From NCBI RefSeq assembly GCF_011043735.1, contig NZ_JAAKGV010000001.1:682001-746000 (forward strand): a stretch of 64,000 bases of DNA. Direction: 5' to 3'. Shown one piece after another: positions 8,550 through 17,588 of this stretch; the first letter of the stretch is position 1; every line of letters starts with the position of its first letter. The notes beneath the pieces are model-generated. The model was not told the DNA's origin. It did not search any database and saw only the letters and a list, made by a program, of their open reading frames with translations. The stretch comes from Methylobacterium sp. DB0501. GTDB taxonomy: Bacteria; Pseudomonadota; Alphaproteobacteria; Rhizobiales; Beijerinckiaceae. Made by a program: the position numbers and the translations under genes.

Positions 8550-8579
8550 GCAGTCGTACATGGAGCAGTCGTGCATGGA
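8550..8579. repeat. 15-bp tandem duplication in divergent intergenic region
   Basis: GCAGTCGTACATGGA at 8550-8564 is followed directly by GCAGTCGTGCATGGA at 8565-8579, one mismatch apart. It lies between the nitroreductase gene and the divergent LLM monooxygenase gene, about 35-65 bp upstream of the former's start. It could be a duplicated operator half or a chance slippage product. Confidence 0.55.
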
Positions 8580-8682
8580 ATCGATTGACCAACCAGGGCG
8601 GCGGAGCCAGATCCGGCCTGCGCGGCCCGCAGGGCCGCGCGATCCAGGAGCCTGATACAGGCGCCCGCCACAGGAGCCCGAC

Positions 8683-10041
8683 ATGGCGCAACCCCGCAGG
8701 CTTCATCTCGGCGCCTTCATGCGCCCGGTCGGCATCCACACCGCGTGGTGGCGCTATCCCGGCGGCCTGCCGGACGCCAACTTCAACATCCGCCACCTCG
8801 CCCGCTTCGCCCAAATGCTGGAGGCGGCGAAGTTCGACGCCTTCTTCATGGCCGATCACCTGGCGGTGCTGAACATGCCGGCCGAGGCGCTCAAGCGCTC
8901 GGCCACCGTCACGTCGTTCGATCCCGCCACCCTCCTGCCCGCGCTCGCCATGGTGACCGAGCGGATCGGGCTGATCGCCACGGCCTCGACCACCTACGAC
9001 CAGCCGTTCCACGTCGCCCGGCGCTTCGCCTCCCTCGACCATCTGAGCGGGGGACGGGCCGGATGGAACGTGGTGACGACCTCGAATCCCGACGCGGCGA
9101 GGAATTTCGGGCTCGAACACCATCCCGAGCATGCCGACCGCTACGACCGCGCCCGCGAATTCGTCGAGGTGGTGAAGGGCCTGTGGGATTCCTTCGCCGA
9201 CGACGCCTTCCTGCGCGACGTCGAGAGCGGGATCTTCTTCGATCCCGACCGGATGCACGTCCTCGACCACCAGGGCCCCCACCTCTCGGTGCGCGGGCCC
9301 CTCAACGTCGCCCGGCCGGTCCAGGGCTGGCCGGTGATCGTCCAGGCCGGCGCTTCCGAGGCCGGGCGCCAGCTCGCCGCCGAGACCGCCGAGGTGATCT
9401 TCGGCGCCGCCGGCAGCCTGGAGGACGGGTGCCGCTTCGCCGAGGACGTGCGCCGGCGCATGGTCGCGGTCGGGCGCGATCCCGACCACCTCAAGATCCT
9501 GCCGGCCTGCTTCGTGGTGGTCGGCGATACGGTCGAGGAGGCGAGGGCGCGGCGCGCCCATCTCGACGGGCTGGTGCACGAGGCGAGCGCCGTCGCGGCC
9601 CTGTCGATCGCGCTCGGCGTCGATGCGAGCGCCTTCGACCCGGACGGCCCCCTGCCGGAGATCCCGGAGACCAACCAGTCGAAGACCGGGCGCGAGCGGG
9701 CGATCGCGCTCGCCCGCCGGGAAAATCTGACCGTCCGGCAGCTGGCGCAGCGCCTCGGCGGCTATGCCGGCCTCGCGATGGTCGGCACGCCGGCCACCAT
9801 CGCCGACGAGATGCAGGCCTGGCTCGAGGCCGGCGCTTGCGACGGCTTCAACATCATGGTCTCCGACCTGCCGCAGGGACTCGCGGACTTCACCGCCAAG
9901 GTGGTGCCGGAGCTGCAGGCCCGCGACCTGTTCCGCCGGGACTACGAGGGCCCGACGCTACGCGACCATCTCGGCCTGCCCCGGCCGGAGAACCGGTTCT
10001 TCGCCGGGACGGAGAGAGCATCCGATCCGGAGCCGGCCTGA
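8683..10041 (+). CDS. FMN-dependent LLM-class monooxygenase (NtaA/SnaA/DszA-like), second paralogue
   Basis: A 452-residue luciferase-like monooxygenase. LHLGAFMRPVGIHTAWWRYP opens the barrel, HVARRFASLDHLSGGRAGWN follows near residues 108-127, VIVQAGASEAGRQLAA near 222 and DGFNIMVSDLPQGL near 390. It aligns along its length with the product of 5014-6354. A GGAG ribosome-binding site lies 7 nt upstream of the ATG. It is transcribed divergently from the nitroreductase gene, and a 12-bp hairpin follows at 10062-10093. The expected partner is a flavin reductase; the natural substrate (sulfone, sulfide, amine or ketone) is unknown. Confidence 0.9.
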   Translation: MAQPRRLHLGAFMRPVGIHTAWWRYPGGLPDANFNIRHLARFAQMLEAAKFDAFFMADHLAVLNMPAEALKRSATVTSFDPATLLPALAMVTERIGLIATASTTYDQPFHVARRFASLDHLSGGRAGWNVVTTSNPDAARNFGLEHHPEHADRYDRAREFVEVVKGLWDSFADDAFLRDVESGIFFDPDRMHVLDHQGPHLSVRGPLNVARPVQGWPVIVQAGASEAGRQLAAETAEVIFGAAGSLEDGCRFAEDVRRRMVAVGRDPDHLKILPACFVVVGDTVEEARARRAHLDGLVHEASAVAALSIALGVDASAFDPDGPLPEIPETNQSKTGRERAIALARRENLTVRQLAQRLGGYAGLAMVGTPATIADEMQAWLEAGACDGFNIMVSDLPQGLADFTAKVVPELQARDLFRRDYEGPTLRDHLGLPRPENRFFAGTERASDPEPA

Positions 10042-10061
10042 CGGACATCGCCGGATCCGAT

Positions 10062-10093
10062 GCCATGTCCGGACGATGACTTCCGGACATGGC
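10062..10093 (+). terminator. Perfect 12-bp hairpin after LLM monooxygenase gene
   Basis: GCCATGTCCGGA (10062-10073) pairs perfectly with TCCGGACATGGC (10082-10093) around an 8-nt loop, 21 bp after the stop codon. It lacks a T-run, so it is either a weak terminator or a 3'-end stabilising structure. Confidence 0.45.
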
Positions 10094-10215
10094 AAAGCCA
10101 GCCCGCGCGGCGTCGGATTTCGTATGACTTCCTTCACGTCATCCCGGAACGACAGGATGGACGCGGTTTCTGTCCGATCGATCGAACAGATTTTCAGCGC
10201 CGCCCGACGCGCCCT

Positions 10216-11181
10216 CTACTTCATGCTGAACACCTGCACCATCGCCGGGGTCAGGATCACCACGAACAGCACCGGCAGGAAGAACAGGATCATCGGCACG
10301 GTGAGCTTGGGCGGCAGGGCCGCGGCCTTCTTCTCGGCCTCGTTCATGCGCTGGTCGCGGCTTTCCTGGGCCAGCACCCGCAGGGCCTGGCCGACCGGGG
10401 TGCCGTAGCGCTCGGCCTGGATCAGCGCCGTGGTGATGTTCTTCACCGATTCGAGGCCCGTGCGGTTGGCGAGGTTCTCGTAGGCGATGCGCCGGTCGGT
10501 GAGGTAGGACAGTTCGGCGGTGGTGAGCGCCATCTCCTCGGCCAGCATCATGCACTGGTCGGCGATCTCGACGCCGACGCGCCGGAACGCCGCCTCGATC
10601 GCCATGCCCGACTCGACGCAGATCAGCAGCAGGTCGAGCGTATCCGGCCAGTTGCGCTGGATCACCGCCTGGCGCTTCGAGGTCTGGTTGCGCAGGAACA
10701 GCTCCGGCGCCTTGATCCCGAGATAGGTCGCCAGCACGACGATGCCGAGGCGCACGACCGTCGGCTGGTCCAGCACCTCCAGCACGAACAGGTAGACCAC
10801 CGCCAGCACGAAGAAGCCGATCGGCATCACCAGGCGGAAGAACAGGAAGGCGATCTCGGCCTGCGGGCCGCGATAGCCGGCCATCAGCAGCTTGTTCTTG
10901 GCGTCCTCGGTGCCGAGCCAGTTGTCGAGGCGCAGGCGGTCGACCACCTGCTTCATGTAGGCCTTGGGCTCCTGGCGCAGGGACGCCTTCTGGTTCATCC
11001 GCTCGCGCTCGCGCACCCGGATGCGGTCGCGCTCCTTGCCGACGCCCTTCAGGCGGGCCTTGAGCCGGTTGGGTTCCAGGAACGGCTGGGCCAGGGTGAA
11101 CACCGTCGCGGCCGCCGCCACCGCGGTGAGGAGGGCGCCGATGAGGTAGGGGTCGAGGGCCTGCTGGACGAAGAAGAACAC
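10216..11181 (-). CDS. tadC: Tad pilus inner-membrane platform protein TadC
   Basis: A 321-residue protein with a type II secretion F domain in its C-terminal half (about residues 150-310) and several hydrophobic segments (ALDPYLIGALLTAVAAAATVFTLA near the N-terminus, then two in the middle and one at the end, PMILFFLPVLFVVILTPAMVQVFS). With TadB it forms the inner-membrane platform that works with the CpaF ATPase to assemble Flp pili. The GTG start at 11181 was chosen because residues upstream of it are unrelated, Arg-rich sequence. It is the last gene of the minus-strand tad cluster, 56 bp after tadB. Confidence 0.92.
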   Translation of the reverse strand: MFFFVQQALDPYLIGALLTAVAAAATVFTLAQPFLEPNRLKARLKGVGKERDRIRVRERERMNQKASLRQEPKAYMKQVVDRLRLDNWLGTEDAKNKLLMAGYRGPQAEIAFLFFRLVMPIGFFVLAVVYLFVLEVLDQPTVVRLGIVVLATYLGIKAPELFLRNQTSKRQAVIQRNWPDTLDLLLICVESGMAIEAAFRRVGVEIADQCMMLAEEMALTTAELSYLTDRRIAYENLANRTGLESVKNITTALIQAERYGTPVGQALRVLAQESRDQRMNEAEKKAAALPPKLTVPMILFFLPVLFVVILTPAMVQVFSMK

Positions 11182-11237
11182 GGGCCGCCTCCTGAGCAGC
11201 GTGCGGCGGGAGCGAAGACCGGGGCGGCGTCGCCCGG

Positions 11238-12206
11238 TCAGATGTCGAAGCGGATCATCCGGCTCATCACCACCACGCCCAGGATCATCCACACGGCGGA
11301 GCCGGCCATGGCGATGTGGCCGATCGTGGTGGTCCAGAGCAGCGAGATGTAGTCGGGGCTGGTGAGGTAGGCGAGGAGGGCGACCACGAAGGGCAGGGAG
11401 GCGATGATCGCCGCCGAGGCCTTGGCCTCCATGCTCACCGCCTTGACCTTCTCGCCCATCTTGCGGCGGTCGCGCAGCACCCGCGACAGGTTGCCGAGCG
11501 CCTCCGAGAGGTTGCCGCCGGCCTTCTGCTGGATGCCGATCACGATGGCGAAGAAGTTCGCCTCCGGCACCGGCATCCGCTCGTAGAGGCGCGCCACCGC
11601 GTCGCTTAGCGAGATGCCGAGGGCCTGGGCCTCGACGAGGGCCCGGAACTCGCTCTTGACCGGCTCCTGCGCCTCGCGGGCGATGATGCGCAGGCAGTCG
11701 CCGACCGGCAGCCCCGAGCGGATGCCGCGCACGATCACGTCCATGGCGTTGGGCAGTTCGAGGATGAAGCGGGTCATCCGCCGCTTGCGCAGGTAGCCGA
11801 GCAGCCAGCGCGGCAGGCCGAGCCCGACCGCGAAGGCGAGGCCGAGCGCCAGGAGCGCGCTGCCGCTCAGGAGCAGGCCGAGCAGGCCCGCCGCCAGGCC
11901 GCTCGCCGCGCTGAACAGGTGGAACTGGGCCTTGGTGATGGACAGGCCGGCCTGCGTCAGCCGGAGCTCGAGGCTGACGCGGGACTTCTTCTCCTTGTCC
12001 TCGATCTCCTTGAGGCTCTTGGCCACCTGGTCGCGGCGGCTCACCGCCTGGACGCGCTCGGCGGCCTGGCGCTCGCCCACCAGCGCCTGCTGGCGCTTGG
12101 CGGCCCGGGCCTCGCCCGGGAGCAGCGGCACCAGCACGGCGGCGGTCAGCGAGGCGGCGCTGATCGAGAGCAGGGCCGCCGCGATGACGGCGTGGAGGTC
12201 GATCAC
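11238..12206 (-). CDS. tadB: Tad pilus inner-membrane platform protein TadB
   Basis: A 322-residue protein with an N-terminal membrane helix, a charged linker (ERVQAVSRRDQVAKSLKEIEDKEKK, possibly coiled), paired helices near residues 95-140 and a type II secretion F domain (ELPNAMDVIVRGIRSGLPVGDCLRII, about 150-275) followed by two C-terminal membrane helices. It pairs with TadC to form the platform of the Flp pilus machine. A GTG start at 12206 has a GGGGAGG site 7 nt upstream. It lies 46 bp downstream of cpaF in the same operon. Confidence 0.93.
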   Translation of the reverse strand: MIDLHAVIAAALLSISAASLTAAVLVPLLPGEARAAKRQQALVGERQAAERVQAVSRRDQVAKSLKEIEDKEKKSRVSLELRLTQAGLSITKAQFHLFSAASGLAAGLLGLLLSGSALLALGLAFAVGLGLPRWLLGYLRKRRMTRFILELPNAMDVIVRGIRSGLPVGDCLRIIAREAQEPVKSEFRALVEAQALGISLSDAVARLYERMPVPEANFFAIVIGIQQKAGGNLSEALGNLSRVLRDRRKMGEKVKAVSMEAKASAAIIASLPFVVALLAYLTSPDYISLLWTTTIGHIAMAGSAVWMILGVVVMSRMIRFDI

Positions 12207-12252
12207 CGGCGCCTCCCCGCGCGGGCGAGGGGCGGCGGGGCGGCTGCGGGGC

Positions 12253-13719
12253 TCACGCCGTCTCCTCCGCCTTGGCCTCGGCGGCGTCGAGGGCGGCGGC
12301 GAGCGCCCGGTCCTCGCCGTAATAGCGGGCCCGGTCCCAGAAGCGCGGCCGGCCGACGCCGGTCGAGCGGTGGCGGCCGATCAGCTTGCCGTTCGCGTCC
12401 TCGCCGACGATGTCGTAGATGAACAGGTCCTGCGTGATGATGACGTCGCCCTCCATCCCCATCACCTCGGTGATGTGGGTGATGCGGCGCGAGCCGTCGC
12501 GCAGGCGCGCGGCCTGCACGATGACGTCGATCGAGCCGGAGATCATCTCGCGCAGGGTCTTGGCGGGCAGGCTGAAGCCGCCCATCGCGATCATCGACTC
12601 GATGCGCCCCAGGCACTCGCGCGGCGAGTTGGCGTGCAGCGTCCCCATCGAGCCGTCATGGCCGGTATTCATCGCCTGGAGCAGGTCGAAGGCCTCCGGT
12701 CCGCGCACCTCGCCGACGATGATCCGCTCGGGCCGCATGCGCAGGCAGTTCTTGATCAGGTCGCGCATCGTGACCTGGCCCTGGCCCTCCAGGTTCGGCG
12801 GCCGCGTCTCCAGGCGCACCACGTGCGGCTGCTGCAATTGCAGCTCGGCCGCGTCCTCGCAGGTGATGATGCGCTCGTCGTCGTCGATGTAGCGTGTGAG
12901 GCAGTTCAGCAGCGTCGTCTTGCCCGAGCCGGTGCCGCCCGACACCACCACGTTGCAGCGCACCCGCCCGATGATCTGCAGGATCTTGGCGCCTTCCGGC
13001 GAGATCGAGCCGAAGCGCACGAGCTGGTCGAGGGTGAGCTTGTCCTTCTTGAACTTGCGGATGGTGAGCGCAGGCCCGTCGATGGCGAGCGGCGGCGCGA
13101 TCACGTTGACGCGCGAGCCGTCCGGCAGGCGGGCGTCGCAGATCGGCGAGGCCTCGTCGACCCGGCGGCCGACCTGGCTGACGATCCGCTGGCAGATGTT
13201 CATCAACTGCTGGTTGTCGCGGAAGCGCACGTTGGTCAGCTGGATCTTGCCGCCGACCTCGATGTAGGTCCGGCTGGCGCCGTTCACCATCACGTCGGCG
13301 ATGTCGTCGCGGGCGAGCAGCGGCTCCAGAGGGCCGTAGCCGAGCACGTCGTTGCAGATGTCGTCGAGCAGCTCCTCCTGCTCGGCGATCGACATCACGA
13401 CGTTCTTGAGGCCGATGATCTCGATGACGATGTCGCGGATCTCCTCGCGCGCCGCGTCCGGCTCGAGCCGGGCGAGCTGCGTCAGGTCGATCGCCTCGAT
13501 GAGCGCGCCGAAGATCATGCTCTTCGTGCGGTAATACTCGTCCGAGCGCGGGCTCTCGGCCGGCACGACCTGGGTCTCGCGGACCGGGCTCGCGGCGCCC
13601 TCCGCCCGCTTCCCGTCCTGGAAGACCGGGGCGACCGGCTCGGGGGCCGCCGGCGCGGGGCTGGCGGGACGCGCGGCCGGCATCGTCTGCGCCGCCGCTC
13701 CGGGTCTCCTGCCGAACAT
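12253..13719 (-). CDS. cpaF: Flp pilus assembly ATPase CpaF (TadA)
   Basis: A 488-residue secretion ATPase of the VirB11/GspE superfamily. Walker A is SGGTGSGKTTLLN at about 260-272; the Asp box (DDDERIITCEDAAEL), Walker B (RIIVGEVRGPEAFDLLQAMNTGHDG) and the His box (GTLHANSP) follow in order. The first 60 residues are Pro/Ala-rich and probably disordered. It is cytoplasmic and powers extension, and in Caulobacter also retraction, of Flp pili through TadB/TadC. It sits between cpaE and tadB on the minus strand with short gaps, as in other alphaproteobacteria. Confidence 0.97.
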   Translation of the reverse strand: MFGRRPGAAAQTMPAARPASPAPAAPEPVAPVFQDGKRAEGAASPVRETQVVPAESPRSDEYYRTKSMIFGALIEAIDLTQLARLEPDAAREEIRDIVIEIIGLKNVVMSIAEQEELLDDICNDVLGYGPLEPLLARDDIADVMVNGASRTYIEVGGKIQLTNVRFRDNQQLMNICQRIVSQVGRRVDEASPICDARLPDGSRVNVIAPPLAIDGPALTIRKFKKDKLTLDQLVRFGSISPEGAKILQIIGRVRCNVVVSGGTGSGKTTLLNCLTRYIDDDERIITCEDAAELQLQQPHVVRLETRPPNLEGQGQVTMRDLIKNCLRMRPERIIVGEVRGPEAFDLLQAMNTGHDGSMGTLHANSPRECLGRIESMIAMGGFSLPAKTLREMISGSIDVIVQAARLRDGSRRITHITEVMGMEGDVIITQDLFIYDIVGEDANGKLIGRHRSTGVGRPRFWDRARYYGEDRALAAALDAAEAKAEETA

Positions 13720-13777
13720 GGAATCAGCGCCCTCTATGGGGAATCGGTGTCGCGGGGCGGCGAGGAGCGGGACCAGC

Positions 13778-15022
13778 TCACGACGCCTTGCGGCGGGCGA
13801 ACCGGGCCAGCAGCGGCTCGAGCAGGTTGGCGCGGCCGCGGCGGATCTCGGCCCGCCCGGTCACGCTGCCGGCGAGCTCGCTCAGGATCTCGGTGACCTT
13901 GGCGCCCGGCTGCACCTCGGCCAGCATCTGACCGTTATTGGCCGCGGTGCCGAACAGGGCGGGCTCGAACGGCACCGTCGCGGCGACCGGCGCGTCGAGG
14001 GCCTTGGCGAATTCCGCGACCGCGATCTCCGGCCGCTTGGGCATCCCGACGCCGTTGAGGACGAGGCGGGGCATCCGGTCGTGGGGCCGGGCCTGCCGCA
14101 GCACCTCGAACAGGTTGCGGGCGTTGCGCAAGGACGCGAGGTCGGGGGCGGCCACCACCACGATCTCGTCGGAGCCGATCAGCTGGCGCCGGCACCAGGC
14201 CGACCACGCATGGGGCACGTCGAGAACGATGCAGGGCACGCTCGCCCGCAGCACGTCGATCACGCCGTCGAAGGCGCTCTCGGCGAAGTCGGTCGGGCGG
14301 TCGAGGGTCGCGGGCGCGGCGAGCAGGCTCAGGTTGTCGGTGCATTTCGACAGCAGCCGGTCGACGAAGTTCGCGTCGACCCGGTCGGGCGCGAACACCG
14401 CCTCGGCCACGCCCTGCGGCGGGTCCTGGTTGAAGTTGAGCCCGGCGGTGCCGAAGGCGACGTCGAGATCCGCGATCACCGTCGCGGTGCCGAAGTCGCG
14501 GGCCACCGACCAGGCGAGGTTGTGGGCGAGCGTCGAGGCGCCGACGCCGCCCTTGGCGCCGACCACCGCGATGGTCCGTCCGAGGGGCTCGGCGGCGGGA
14601 TCGCTGAACAGCTCGGAGATCGCCGCGATCACCGCGACGGGATCGATCGGCGCGATCAGGTACTCGCTCACGCCGCGGCGGATGAAGTCGCGGTAGAGCA
14701 CGACGTCGTTGACGTGGCCGACGACCACCACCTTGGTGCCGGCGTCGCAGACCTCCGCCAGGCTGTCGAGGGCGGCGAGGGGGCTGCCTTTGCCCGTGCC
14801 GAGCTCCACCATGATGACGTTCGGGGTCGGCGCGTTGCGGTAGGCTTCCACGGCGGCGGGCGCGCCGCCCATCTGCACGCGGGTATGCGCCTTCTGCATC
14901 CGCCGGTCGCCGGCCGCCGCCTCGATCACCGCGGCGATCTCGGCGTTCTCGCAGAAGGCCTGCACGGTGATGCGGGGAACCGGGGGGATCGCCCGGCCCG
15001 AGGGATCGGACGGCTCAGACAT
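13778..15022 (-). CDS. cpaE: Pilus localisation ATPase CpaE (TadZ)
   Basis: A 414-residue protein with an N-terminal receiver-like domain lacking clear phosphorylation residues (about 20-135) and a MinD/ParA-like ATPase domain beginning at VVGAKGGVGASTLAHNL (about 150), a deviant Walker A, with IADLDVAFGTAGLNF and CIVLDVPHAW following. TadZ/CpaE places the pilus machine at the cell pole. The ATG at 15022 has a GGGGGGAG site 9 nt upstream. The frame stays open to a TTG at 15175, but that extension is Pro/Glu-rich with an internal repeat and is unlikely to be translated. Confidence 0.92.
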   Translation of the reverse strand: MSEPSDPSGRAIPPVPRITVQAFCENAEIAAVIEAAAGDRRMQKAHTRVQMGGAPAAVEAYRNAPTPNVIMVELGTGKGSPLAALDSLAEVCDAGTKVVVVGHVNDVVLYRDFIRRGVSEYLIAPIDPVAVIAAISELFSDPAAEPLGRTIAVVGAKGGVGASTLAHNLAWSVARDFGTATVIADLDVAFGTAGLNFNQDPPQGVAEAVFAPDRVDANFVDRLLSKCTDNLSLLAAPATLDRPTDFAESAFDGVIDVLRASVPCIVLDVPHAWSAWCRRQLIGSDEIVVVAAPDLASLRNARNLFEVLRQARPHDRMPRLVLNGVGMPKRPEIAVAEFAKALDAPVAATVPFEPALFGTAANNGQMLAEVQPGAKVTEILSELAGSVTGRAEIRRGRANLLEPLLARFARRKAS

Positions 15023-15038
15023 GGAGCGGCGCTCCCCC

Positions 15039-15097
15039 CAGGGCGAAGCCTTCTCCCCGGAGGGCGGAGGCCTTTCCCGCCAGGGCGAAGCCTTCTC
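15039..15097. repeat. 17-bp direct repeat upstream of cpaE
   Basis: CAGGGCGAAGCCTTCTC occurs at 15039-15055 and again at 15081-15097, 42 bp apart, with related AAGGC/GCCTT pieces between and after. The stretch lies between cpaD and the chosen cpaE start. If read in the cpaE frame it would encode GEKASPW twice, 14 residues apart. Confidence 0.55.
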
Positions 15098-15193
15098 TCC
15101 ACGGAGCGAAGGCTCCTCGGCCGGACCGGGCCCGGGCGGCGCCGGCGCGCCTCGCCGCGGGCGCGGCGGCGACAATCGTCCGGCGCGTCCTCA

Positions 15194-15922
15194 TCACTGT
15201 GCCACCTGGTTCTTCACGCTCGCGCGGCCATCCTGCTTCCAAGTGGTTGACGGATCCTTTCCGGTGCGCAGGTCGATCAGGTTCTGGGTCCGGGTCACCG
15301 TATCGATCCGGCCTTCCTGGCGGCCGCGCACGAGGTCGACCGGGTCGACGACCTGGCTCGCGACGTTGGACTGCATGGCGCAGCCGAGGTTCCAGTACGG
15401 CTCGTTGCGGGTGTTGAAGCCCGCATTCGACGAGCCGAGATCCTGCGGCCACAATCCGCAGGCCCCCGCCACCTTCGCCTGCATGCGCTGGAAGCTCAGG
15501 CGTACCGGCGCGCTCACCGCCACGTCGGCGACCGGGTAGGGCGCGATCACGATCTCCCGCGGGCTCACCCCGAGTGCCGTCACCCGGGCGCGCAGCCGCG
15601 CGAGGGTGCGCTCCACCGCGCCGCCCGGCACCTGTGCGCCGCGCGGCACCTCCAGCACCAGCACGCCGCGGCCGTAGCGGCGGTACTCGGTCACGAAGGC
15701 GTCGACGTCGTCGCCCTGGCGCGGGTCGATATGGCCGGTCCCGGTAACGAACACGTCGAGGTTGCGCGGCGAATCCGTCAGGACGATCGGGTGCCGCTCG
15801 GGCACCGACATCGGGTAGGTCGAGCCCGTGGTCACCGGACCCCGCGAGGCGCAGGCGGTCAGGCCGGCGCAGGCCGCGAGGATCGTCAGGCGGAGGGCCG
15901 GGCGAAAGGCAGTGCGGATCAT
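15194..15922 (-). CDS. cpaD: Flp pilus assembly lipoprotein CpaD
   Basis: A 242-residue protein with a lipoprotein signal peptide: MIRTAFRPALRLTILAACAG then the lipobox LTAC, giving lipidation near Cys24. The body contains the family features, including VPxRHPIVLTDSPRNLDVF, YRRYGRGVLVLEVPRG and the C-terminal GCAMQSNVASQVVDPVDLV, which matches the CpaD signature NxGCATQxNLAAMVxxPxDL. CpaD is an outer-membrane partner of the CpaC secretin. The ATG at 15922 starts the signal peptide; one 36 bp upstream would add a charged leader. It follows cpaC by 68 bp in the operon. Confidence 0.9.
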   Translation of the reverse strand: MIRTAFRPALRLTILAACAGLTACASRGPVTTGSTYPMSVPERHPIVLTDSPRNLDVFVTGTGHIDPRQGDDVDAFVTEYRRYGRGVLVLEVPRGAQVPGGAVERTLARLRARVTALGVSPREIVIAPYPVADVAVSAPVRLSFQRMQAKVAGACGLWPQDLGSSNAGFNTRNEPYWNLGCAMQSNVASQVVDPVDLVRGRQEGRIDTVTRTQNLIDLRTGKDPSTTWKQDGRASVKNQVAQ

Positions 15923-15990
15923 GGTGGCGGGATCTCGGCGCGGGAACTCGGCGGACATGTCTCGGCGGGGTCTCGGGGGAAGTCCGACGC

Positions 15991-17493
15991 TCAGTCGGTG
16001 ATGAAGCCGACCCGGCCGCGATAGCCCGAGCCGAGGGGGGCGGCGCCGACGACGCCGTAGAGCCGGTTGAAGCGGCCGAGCAGGACCGACTGGCTGTCGC
16101 TGACCTCGGTGAAGCCGTCGTCGGGCTTCTTGACCTGGCTCTGCTCCATCGGCTTGGCGATGTAGGGCGTCACCATGATCATCAGCTCCGTTTCCTGGCG
16201 CTGGTAGTCGCGGGAGCGGAACAGCGAGCCGAGGATCGGCAGGTTGAGCATGCCCGGCAGGCCGCTGATCGCCTGGCGGTTGCGCTGCTGGATCAGGCCG
16301 GCGATCATCATCGTGGCACCCGAGGGCAGCTCGATCGTCGTCTCCGACTTGCGCACCGTGAGGCCCGGCACCGAGATCGTGTTGTTGCCGTTCGAGACCG
16401 GGATCGCGCCCTGCGGATCGAGCTCGGTGACGTTGGTGCCGATCCGGATCGAGATCCGGTTCTCGGACTGGACGACGGGCGTGAAGTTCAGCGTCACGCC
16501 GTAGGGCTTGTACTCGATGCCGACCGAGCAGTTCGAGGTGTTGGAGGCCACTACCGCCGAGCAGCTCTGGCTCGTCGGAACCGGGATCTCGCCGCCGGCG
16601 GTGAAGTTCGCCGCCTCGCCGGAGATCGCCGTCAGGGTCGGCTCGGCGAGCACCCGCGACACGCCGGCCTGCTCGAAGGCCCGCAGGGTCGCCTGCAGGG
16701 AGAACCCGCCGGCGCTGATCTTGCCCGAGATGTCGTTGCCGGCCGGGAACGATCCGCCGGTCAGCGGGAACGGCACCCCGTTGACGAAGTTCATGGCGCT
16801 CCAGTTGGCGTTCAGGTTGACGCCGAATTGCTTGAGCACCTGGCGCGACACTTCCACCACGGTGACGCGCAGCATCACCTGATCCTTGCCGCGGATCGTC
16901 AGGTTGTTGATGACCGCGCCGCGGGCGCCGGCCGCCGCCCCGCCGACGCCCACGAAGGCGTTGGCGATGTCGACCGCCTGCTGCGCCTCGGCGGTGGATC
17001 CGACCGTGCCGGTGAGCAGCACCGAATCGCCCGCCGGCCGCACGTCGAACCGCCCGCCCGGGATGCTGCCGGCCAGCGTCTGGCGCAGCACGTTGAGGTC
17101 GCGCCCGACCGTGACGTCGAGGGCGGCGATCTGGCGGCCCTCGCCGTCCATCACGAAGATCGAGGTGGCACCGTTCTCGATGCCGATGACGAACACCTTG
17201 CGGGTCGAGCGCACCACGGCGTTCGCCACCTTGGGGTTGGCGACGAACACCTCCTTGGCGTCCCGCGGCAGGTCGATCACCAGCGAGCGGCCCATGGTGA
17301 GGTCGATGCGGCGCGACACGTCGGCCTCGTTGGGGCCGACATTCACCACCGGCGCCGGCGCGATGCCGCCGCGCATGCCCGGTCCGCCACCCGGTCCGCC
17401 TTGGGCGCCGGCAGGGGAGGCGAGCAGGGCGGCCGCCGCCCCGGCGGCGAGCACGGTGCGCAGGAGCGCCGGAAACGTCACGGACATCGTCAT
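15991..17493 (-). CDS. cpaC: Flp pilus secretin CpaC (RcpA)
   Basis: A 500-residue outer-membrane secretin with a signal peptide cleaved near ASPAGAQG, a Gly-rich linker, a pilus-assembly N-domain (about residues 55-125), a BON-like segment (about 130-190) and a secretin domain (about 240-445) containing VLAEPTLTAISGEAANFTAGGEIP and the closing VPGLxxLPILGSLF-type motif (LPGMLNLPILGSLFRS). It forms the gated pore through which the Flp pilus passes. The chosen ATG (17493) begins the signal peptide; an in-frame ATG at 17592 overlapping cpaB would add a 33-residue basic leader. It is translated right after cpaB. Confidence 0.95.
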   Translation of the reverse strand: MTMSVTFPALLRTVLAAGAAAALLASPAGAQGGPGGGPGMRGGIAPAPVVNVGPNEADVSRRIDLTMGRSLVIDLPRDAKEVFVANPKVANAVVRSTRKVFVIGIENGATSIFVMDGEGRQIAALDVTVGRDLNVLRQTLAGSIPGGRFDVRPAGDSVLLTGTVGSTAEAQQAVDIANAFVGVGGAAAGARGAVINNLTIRGKDQVMLRVTVVEVSRQVLKQFGVNLNANWSAMNFVNGVPFPLTGGSFPAGNDISGKISAGGFSLQATLRAFEQAGVSRVLAEPTLTAISGEAANFTAGGEIPVPTSQSCSAVVASNTSNCSVGIEYKPYGVTLNFTPVVQSENRISIRIGTNVTELDPQGAIPVSNGNNTISVPGLTVRKSETTIELPSGATMMIAGLIQQRNRQAISGLPGMLNLPILGSLFRSRDYQRQETELMIMVTPYIAKPMEQSQVKKPDDGFTEVSDSQSVLLGRFNRLYGVVGAAPLGSGYRGRVGFITD

Positions 17494-17588
17494 GGAACGG
17501 GGACTCGCGGGGCGGGGGCCGGGCGCGCTCCCGGGTTCGGAGGGGCGCAGGCGCATCGAGGGGGCCTCTCGCATCGATCTGGCCTGTC

